Assembly: GCA_018873245.2 (NCBI GenBank)
Contig: JAEMBT020000072.1
Span: 62,001-126,000 of the forward strand
Direction: 5' to 3'
Source of the DNA: Archegozetes longisetosus
Lineage: Eukaryota > Arthropoda > Arachnida > Sarcoptiformes > Trhypochthoniidae
DNA: 64,000 bases
Shown here one piece after another: positions 56,900-64,000 of the stretch (within the stretch, counting starts at the first letter, position 1; the number at the start of each line of letters is the position of its first letter). The notes under the pieces are model-generated. The model made no database searches, had not been told where the DNA came from, and saw only the letters and a program-made list of their open reading frames with translations. A program made the translations under genes and the position numbers.

Positions 56900-59800
56900 A
56901 AACATTTCGAAATATGCCTTATTCTTAATAATCACAAGTAATACTGAAGCTAGTCAATATTTGTCGCTGAAAATTCTGTTACTTGGTAAAATTAATTATT
57001 CAAAAATATTTTAAAGACCTGAATGAGCCAAGATACATGAGCTGATTAAAATTATTGTGTGTACCGGATCCAATGCATTATTGATGAAACGCCATATTTT
57101 CACACAATTTCCACCACAATTGTTGACTCACAGTTTCACACAACTGTATGCCACTTGAAAACGTTTGTCTTAAATCTCTGTTAATGTAGTCAAGTGAAAT
57201 CGGAAACTTTTATCGTAATATCCATGTGTGAATGTGAGAGGCACTTTCAACACTTTTATCATATACATAAAATGCAATAAAAACACCTTAAACTATATAT
57301 AAGTGTTTTGTATATTAAAATCTTCATTATGGATTGAAAATTGTTATACATTAATGTGACTTACTTTCCCTTTTACTTTTAAACATTGAAAGACCTTTCA
57401 AGCTAAGCATAAAATTTGCAAAGTACATCTCTCGTATCATAGATATGTAGTTTAATGTGTTTTCTCGGATAATTACCTATTTTTGCCTATAGGTAAAAGT
57501 ACTATTATTGAACGAACTGTAATCTGATCTTGTTGGATATGCTATGGATGAATGAGCGTTGTTTAAGAATTTACTAAAATTATAAACAGATGGTTTTTAA
57601 AAGTCAGACTGCTCATTACTTATAATGACTATGAGATACCACACATTGTCATGAATCTTGATTTAAAGATACTCGAACAAAACAATTGAAGAAATCGCAT
57701 CGCGAAACCTTTTTATTTGATTGGCAGAAATTGTCTACAATAAAAATTGATTTCTGTGTTGGAAAAGTTTTAAATAAAACTAGATTGTTCCAATAATTCA
57801 TATTTTGAGATCAAACTTCAAGTTAAAACTAGTGACATTTGAATGAACATATTTGAACTTTTAAGTTTAATCTAGTTATTGAAATATCAATCATATAGAC
57901 TACAACATCTGCGTTTATTGAAATATTCACTTCTTCCCTTTTAGTTGTGTTTGATTAGATACTTCTCATTTAATACATGTTTTATTAGATACCAAGAATT
58001 TACAGTTTATTAGCAAAAAGAAAAATCTTAAATTTCTGAGTTTTTAAAATTTAATCTGAAAATTGTGAGAAAGTGCTCATAAGAACACTATATGACACGA
58101 ACTAAATTTTGGACTTGAATTTTGTCGAATCAGAAGTTTGAAGTCTGTTTCAAGTTAGGTGCCTTAATATTTATAGAATTTATAGAATATTATGTATAAT
58201 GGCTTTGCTTTTCCTCTAAAACTCAATATGACATTTAATCATTGTAAGAGTTGGAAAGTGTGAAAATCATTTAGAGCTATTCAACTTCTATCAACATTGA
58301 ATACTTGAATACGCTTATCGGTCTCAATCCGTTAACGATGAGACAACCCCATACTACCAAGAACTTTAGAATTTTTGATAACTATATTATATTTTGCTGA
58401 AAATGCAATCCATAAGCAAGCTATACTATCATCGAGAGTGGGCTTACGGTGACATGTTGACATGTCACAGAATAAATTAAAATGCTCAATATTTTAATAT
58501 TGAGCTAAATCTATTTCTCATTCTCGAGATAAAGCTGCTTATCTTATTTTTTGAAATTATTGAATTTGGCCATTTTCTGACAATCTTTGTTAGTACACCC
58601 ATTTTTTGAGCTAAATTTTATTTTGACCCAAATGTCACCTTACAAAAGTTTTGTGATTGGATATTTGTTAGATTTTTCAAAGTTTTACTGATATCATGAC
58701 TGATGTTCTGATTATTTTAGGTGAATAAAACTCATATTGTTGAGTTGAGGATAAGTTAAAGGTTATTTGAATGCAAAACTTGCATCTTAAATCTTTAGTA
58801 AAGGAATCGAGTCAAATCAAAATTGTCTTAAATGAAATATTCTGCTAGAAAATTGCAATATTATTGCAAGACAAGCCATTTTTAATGCTATGATCACAAG
58901 TGTTGACAAACCTAATCAATATTTACTGCTAAGATTCAATTATTTGACTGAAATTATTCACAAATTTTAATTCCTCCATTAGGTCAAGATAATTACGTTA
59001 ACTATAATTATCATTTTGCGTATCAATAATAAAACTAGATTGTTGTTAAAACATCTTGAGATCAAACTTCATGTTTAAACTAATGACATATGAATGAACA
59101 TATTCAACTTTCAAGTTTAATCTTATTATTGAAATATCATATTGTGTACAACATCTGCATTCATTGGAATATTCACTTTTCACTTTTCCCTTTTCCCTTG
59201 GTGTGCTTCAGCCCAGACACTTTTCAATTTAGCGCATATCTCATGAGATATCAAGAACTTATAGTTCAGTAGCCAAAAGGAAAATTCTAATTTGTGAATT
59301 TTTTAATTTGAAAATTCTGGAAACTACTCATAAAATAACACTACTTTATATGACATGAACTAAATTTTCAACTTGAATTTTATCGAATCATTTACAGTTT
59401 GAGGTCTGTTGAAGTAAGGCAACAATACTTATCAATTTAATAGAATATCATGTATAATGGCTTTACTTTCTCTTTAATAATCAATATCCCACTTGCAGTC
59501 ATTGTAAGAGTTAGAGTATAAAAACTATTTAAAACCGTTCAACTTCTAGTATTCATCTTATCAGGTTAATTGAATGCTTGCATATCTGTTGTGACTTTCT
59601 GTTAGCATAACAACAATTCCAATTCTGACAATTTTAATAAGAAATCAGATAATATAAAAGTAGCTGAAGAAATAATTTTGAAACAAAAGCATACGACAGA
59701 TTGTATGAAAAACTCACCTATAATTCCTACTTAATATGAACAAGATAACTATTTATATCTATTTTGATTAGAGTAAATGAAATTTCTATTTAATCGTAAG

Positions 59801-62800
59801 ACTTTTCCTGAAAAATGGATCTTGTTTCTCACTCGCTTTCTCATAAGATTTGATTTACATTATGCTTGAAGACTAAGAATTGTTCAAAAGAAAGTCAAAT
59901 GACAGAATTGTCTCCATTTACCATTAGAGTTATCACTAATTGTGTGTATGGGCGCCCAATCCATTAGTCATGAGACAGCTCTATACTTTCAAGGAATTCC
60001 ACAATTCTTGATAAACTATATGTTACTTTCTTGAAAACTCAATCTATAAGCACAATATACAATCTCGAGAGTGGTTTACTGTGACATATGTTGACTTGTC
60101 GCAAAATAAACTGAAATGCTCAATGCTTTAATGTTAAACTAAATCTGTTTGATTTATTTTCCACACTAACAACTACTTATCTTTGTCGAATTTATTTTAA
60201 CTTGGCAATTTTCTAACATCTTTTGTTAGTACACATCACCATCTTATTGAGCTAAATTTTATTTTCAACCGAATAAGTCGATTTAACACAAGTTTTGTGA
60301 TCGGATAGATTGGTAGACTACTGAAATTTTCACCGATTTTTTCACCAATGTTCTGGCTATTTTAGATGAGTAAGGTTTATATATTTGAGTTCTGCATCAG
60401 TTATAGATTATTTAAATGCACGATCTTCATCTTGAATCTTTGATAATGTGGTTGAGTAAAATTACAATTTTTGTCTTAATATGAAATTGAAGTTGGAAAA
60501 TTACAATCTTATTTCAGTCTCCAAGTCGACCCTTAAGCTCCAACCTGTAATCTCCAGCCTTAATTTAACTTATAAAAATATTTAAACATCGAATGATTTA
60601 ATGAAATGAAAGCAAAACCAATTTTGATTCACAAAATTTCAACTTAATGAACAAGAAACGTTCACATGCGGACTATACTTATTTCTATTGCAATCGTTCA
60701 AATACTTTGCTCTAACACTTGTACAACAAATCAATACACGCTCATTGAAATTAATATCTTACTCTGATGAGTATCACGTTATTATTGATTTAAATAAACA
60801 TGTCCACTTTATTTAGTTTAGTTCGTATTTTATTTCATTGTGAATCAATTAGAAATGATTTTGTCGGACGAATATTCACCGCAATGAAAAATTTATGGAC
60901 ATATGAAGCAAATCGTCTAACTGCACCTCAATTCAAAGTTGAAATATGCATAAAATTGAGTTATTCTATGAGTTGTACAGTTTTATGACCACGTATCAAT
61001 AGACCGCGAATTAATAGAAGCAGCCAAATCAGCAAAGAATAATTAGCAATAGAATGAAAATTAGAATAAAGGAAATGTCACTGTATAATTACGTGCTCAA
61101 ATAAAAATGTTTATATAAGGGTCACTCCTTTAATATATTTTCAGCTTTTAGGCTGACAGGTGTTGGTATCCCTACTCACAAATTTTGATTTGAAATCAGT
61201 CAAACGAAATAATTGCAGAAACTTTCTCGTTTAGTTCGCAAAATTTACTTAACAAAAATTTAATTATATAATAAAAGTTCTTATCTTTGTACTAGAAAAT
61301 AACTCTAATCAAAATAGTCAGTATTTAAAATATATCATTTGGAAATTAAGATTCATATTAATTTTAGAGTTCATTACTTATTCGAATAAATAACTTTTAA
61401 CTTCGTGATTGAATATCAATCGTACGATGTGCAACATTTTATTTATTATTATTATTTTTACTTATTGAAATACTGACATCTTCGTTTTGTTCTGTTTTAG
61501 TTATGATGCTTTTCTCATGTATTACATGTTTTAACAGATGTCAAGTGCTTAGAATTTAGTAGAATTGCTTACAATTCTGAATTCTCTAAACATTCAAAGT
61601 TTGTTTGAAGACTGATGATCTATTCAAATGGTCACAGTCGTTTACGATATGAACTTAATTCTGAACCTAAACTTTTTGAAATCATAAGTTTCAAGTCTAC
61701 TTAAATTAGTAAACTTTATATTGTTTAATACAAAGAATATCCCGTATAATAGCCATTCTTTCTCTTTTAGACCTTAATATTGTGGTTTCAATCATTACGA
61801 GAGTTAGTGAGAGCATGAAAGTTACTTATACCGAATCAACTTCTAACATTTCATATTCTAATATCAGATTAACTGAATACTTGAATTCTGTCATAGCTGT
61901 CTATTAGCAAAACGATTCAAATTGTGATAATTTCAATACTAAACCAGAGAATGCAAAAGTAGCTCAACAAAAGTTCATTTTGAGATGAAAGTATTAAACG
62001 GACTATTCGATAAGTTCATCTGCAACTTTTTTTTAGCCTGGACTATGTAAATATCGACAATCGTTTTAATTAGAGTAAAAGAAATAGAATTTAACTTTAA
62101 CATTTTACCTAAGAAATCGATCATCTCGCATTCTGTTCTCGTAAGATTTGTCTTATGCTTGAAGACTGAGATAGCTCAAACGGGATAAGTGATAAAATTG
62201 TTTCAACTTACCGTTAGACTTATCACTGTGTGCATCAGTCTCAATTCATTAATGGTGAGACAACTCCATATTCCGCTGAACTTCCACAATTCTTGATAAA
62301 CTGTATGTTATCATCTTGAAAACACAATCCACAAGCACGCTTTACCATCATCGAGAGTGAGCTTGCTGTTATGCTGACTCATCGCAAAATAAGTTGAAAT
62401 GCTCAATCATTTAATATTTAGCTAAATCTGTTTGATTTCTTTTATTTCTCATACTAAAGGCCATTTATCTTAGTTTTCGAATTATTTTGAATTTAGCATT
62501 TTTTAACGTCCTTGTTAGTGCACCTTACCCACTTTATTGAGCTTAATTTTATCTTGACAAATAAGCCGATTTTACAGAAGTTTTGTGATCGAATGGTTTG
62601 TTAGAATTTTCGAAAGTTTTGCCGATATTTTGACCAACATTTTGATTATTTTAGGTGAATAACATTCATATATTTGAGTTGGCCATAAGTTGTAGACTAT
62701 TTGATTTAAAAATTTACATCAAACCTTTAGTAATGAAGTCGAGTCAAATCAGAATTTTTTGTCTTAATATGAAGTGAAATATTTGAAATTAAAAAATCGC

Positions 62801-64000
62801 AACTATTTTACCTGAAGATAAAAGCGCTATTATTGAACACAGTAATTTGATCCAGTGTGTTATGGATGAACAAATGTTTAGTTTGAGAATTGAGAACCAG
62901 AACAATAAACATAGCTTTAAAAGATCAGATTTTGATCAATAATTATTGACCATGAGATTCTACACACACTTATAAATCTCTAGAGCTAATCAAATAATAT
63001 ATTCGAAGAAGCTTTCTCATTTAATTCATAGAAATTTAATTGACGAAAATTCGTTTACAATAATTTTTTCTGTTGGAAAATAGTTTTGAACAAAATCTCG
63101 ATTCACACTCTGAAATCATTCCTAAACCGAAGCTCATTTAAGCACAAAACTTATGACCTTCAACTCAGGTTTAATTTTGTTATGGGTATGTAAATGATGT
63201 GATATACAATATTTGAATTTCTTTGAAATGTTCGCGTTTCCTTTTAGTTGTGTTCAAATTTTGATGTTTCCATTTAGTTTTATTTCATCAAATGTCAAGA
63301 ACTCTCAGATTGGCAGTAAAAGTAAAACTTTAAATCTCCGAACTCCAAAATTTACTTTGATTTGTATATCCTGACAGACTAATCGTAAGATCACATTATC
63401 TTTTGTGACTAATTTTAGATTTATTCGAATCATTTATAAGTTTGAGTCCGTTTCAAGTTAGAAAACAATATTTATAGGATCTATAGAATATTCTCCATTA
63501 AGGCTGCTTTCTCTTAAATACTCAATATCACATTTACAGTCACCAAGAGTTAGAGATACGGAAATTATTTAAAGCGATTTGACTTCAAATATCTGTATTG
63601 CAATACGAGATTAATTGAATACTTGAGTTCTGTTGTGACTCTGGTGGCATGACAACGGGTCGAATTGTGACAAGTTTTATACGAAAGCAGAGATTGCAAA
63701 AGTAACTCAACATGTAATCAGTTTTGTCATAGACGTTAGAGACTATTCGGTGAGTGCATCTGTAATTCCTTTGAGCCTGAAGTGAATTAATATTTGTTTT
63801 TGTTGGTATAAAACAAGTTTAATGTTAAACCATTTGCCAAAAGTTGATCATCTTTAGCATAAGATTTCTCATAAGATTTGCCTTCGATAATGTTTGGTGA
63901 TTAGCAACAGCTCAAAAGAGATAGAATTGTTTGTTTACTGTTAGAATTACCACAATTATTTGTATTGATCCCAATACATTAATGACGAGACAACCCATAC
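56900..64000 (-). repeat. Family B tandem array, third block, opposite orientation
   Basis: Units are in reverse orientation relative to 35.4-43.8 kb. The reverse landmark (TATCTATTTTGATTAG or variants) lies near 59,758, 62,055 and 63,795. CATTAATGGTGAGACAAC-like segments lie near 58,335, 59,965, 62,245 and 63,978. Spacing is 2.30 kb with a 0.66-kb hAT relic inside, and 1.74 kb. The array runs past the end of the window. No credible genes. Confidence 0.7.
60512..61172 (+). mobile_element. Second hAT relic with C-terminal transposase fragment
   Basis: A direct-orientation relative of 55,919-56,607. The open frame at 60,800-60,988 includes NLWTYEANRLTAPQFKVE and KLSYSMSC, and in the next frame HVSIDRELIEAAKS. 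This fits the C-terminal dimerisation segment of hAT transposases related to CGGBP1. The left end is truncated by about 40 bases; the right end AGGTGTTGGTAT is kept. It is not functional. Confidence 0.72.

Overview
The window is AT-rich, intron-poor animal DNA with no bacterial features. It most likely comes from an arthropod. It carries gustatory-receptor-like multi-pass proteins, remnants of several DNA transposon families (pogo/Tigger, hAT, Tc1/mariner, a piggyBac-like MITE), a tRNA-derived SINE, and a Ty3/gypsy pol fragment followed by an F-type envelope remnant of the errantivirus kind. The species cannot be fixed from the sequence; insect or mite are both possible. Only two open reading frames look like plausible intact genes: two chemoreceptor-like paralogues. 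Almost everything else is repeat or relic.

Region 1 (1-28,180) is one giant inverted duplication centred near 14.04 kb. The inner arms (5,282-13,682 and 14,399-23,006) are nearly identical and flank a 716-base spacer. The outer arms (1-5,281 and 23,007-about 28,180) are clearly homologous but visibly diverged. The step between the two states is sharp and falls inside the receptor coding sequence. Each inner arm holds, from outside in: the receptor 3' half, a Tc1/mariner relic, a 1.14-kb inverted-repeat element with a 0.39-kb hairpin MITE inside it, a roughly 40-base satellite, a Tigger element with an ATCG-rich foldback element inside it, and an hAT transposase pseudogene that the Tigger interrupts. 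The outer arms are built from a 1.66-kb tandem unit (family A) lying upstream of the receptors.

Region 2 (28.2-43.8 kb) continues the cluster. It has a second tandem family (B, about 1.7-1.9 kb per unit), a third receptor copy that is a pseudogene (32.3-33.6 kb) split by a piggyBac-like MITE, more family A, and then more family B. The order receptor, A, B repeats, which suggests duplication of a composite block.

Region 3 (43.8-64 kb) is a second, older inverted arrangement centred near 50 kb. A degenerate membrane-protein gene (44.0-45.1 kb, + strand) has an inverted twin (55.1-56.9 kb, - strand). Family B units lie outside it on both sides in opposite orientation. The 9 kb between the twins is a transposon graveyard: a foldback element with a Tigger MITE inside, gypsy integrase and envelope remnants, a 605-base palindromic element, a mariner transposase fragment and two large hairpins.

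The likely biology is a chemoreceptor gene cluster that grew by tandem and inverted duplication. One inverted pair seems to be homogenised by arm-to-arm exchange or to be a very recent duplication. Paralogous units repeatedly supply empty sites, so several insertions can be dated relative to the duplications from the sequence alone.
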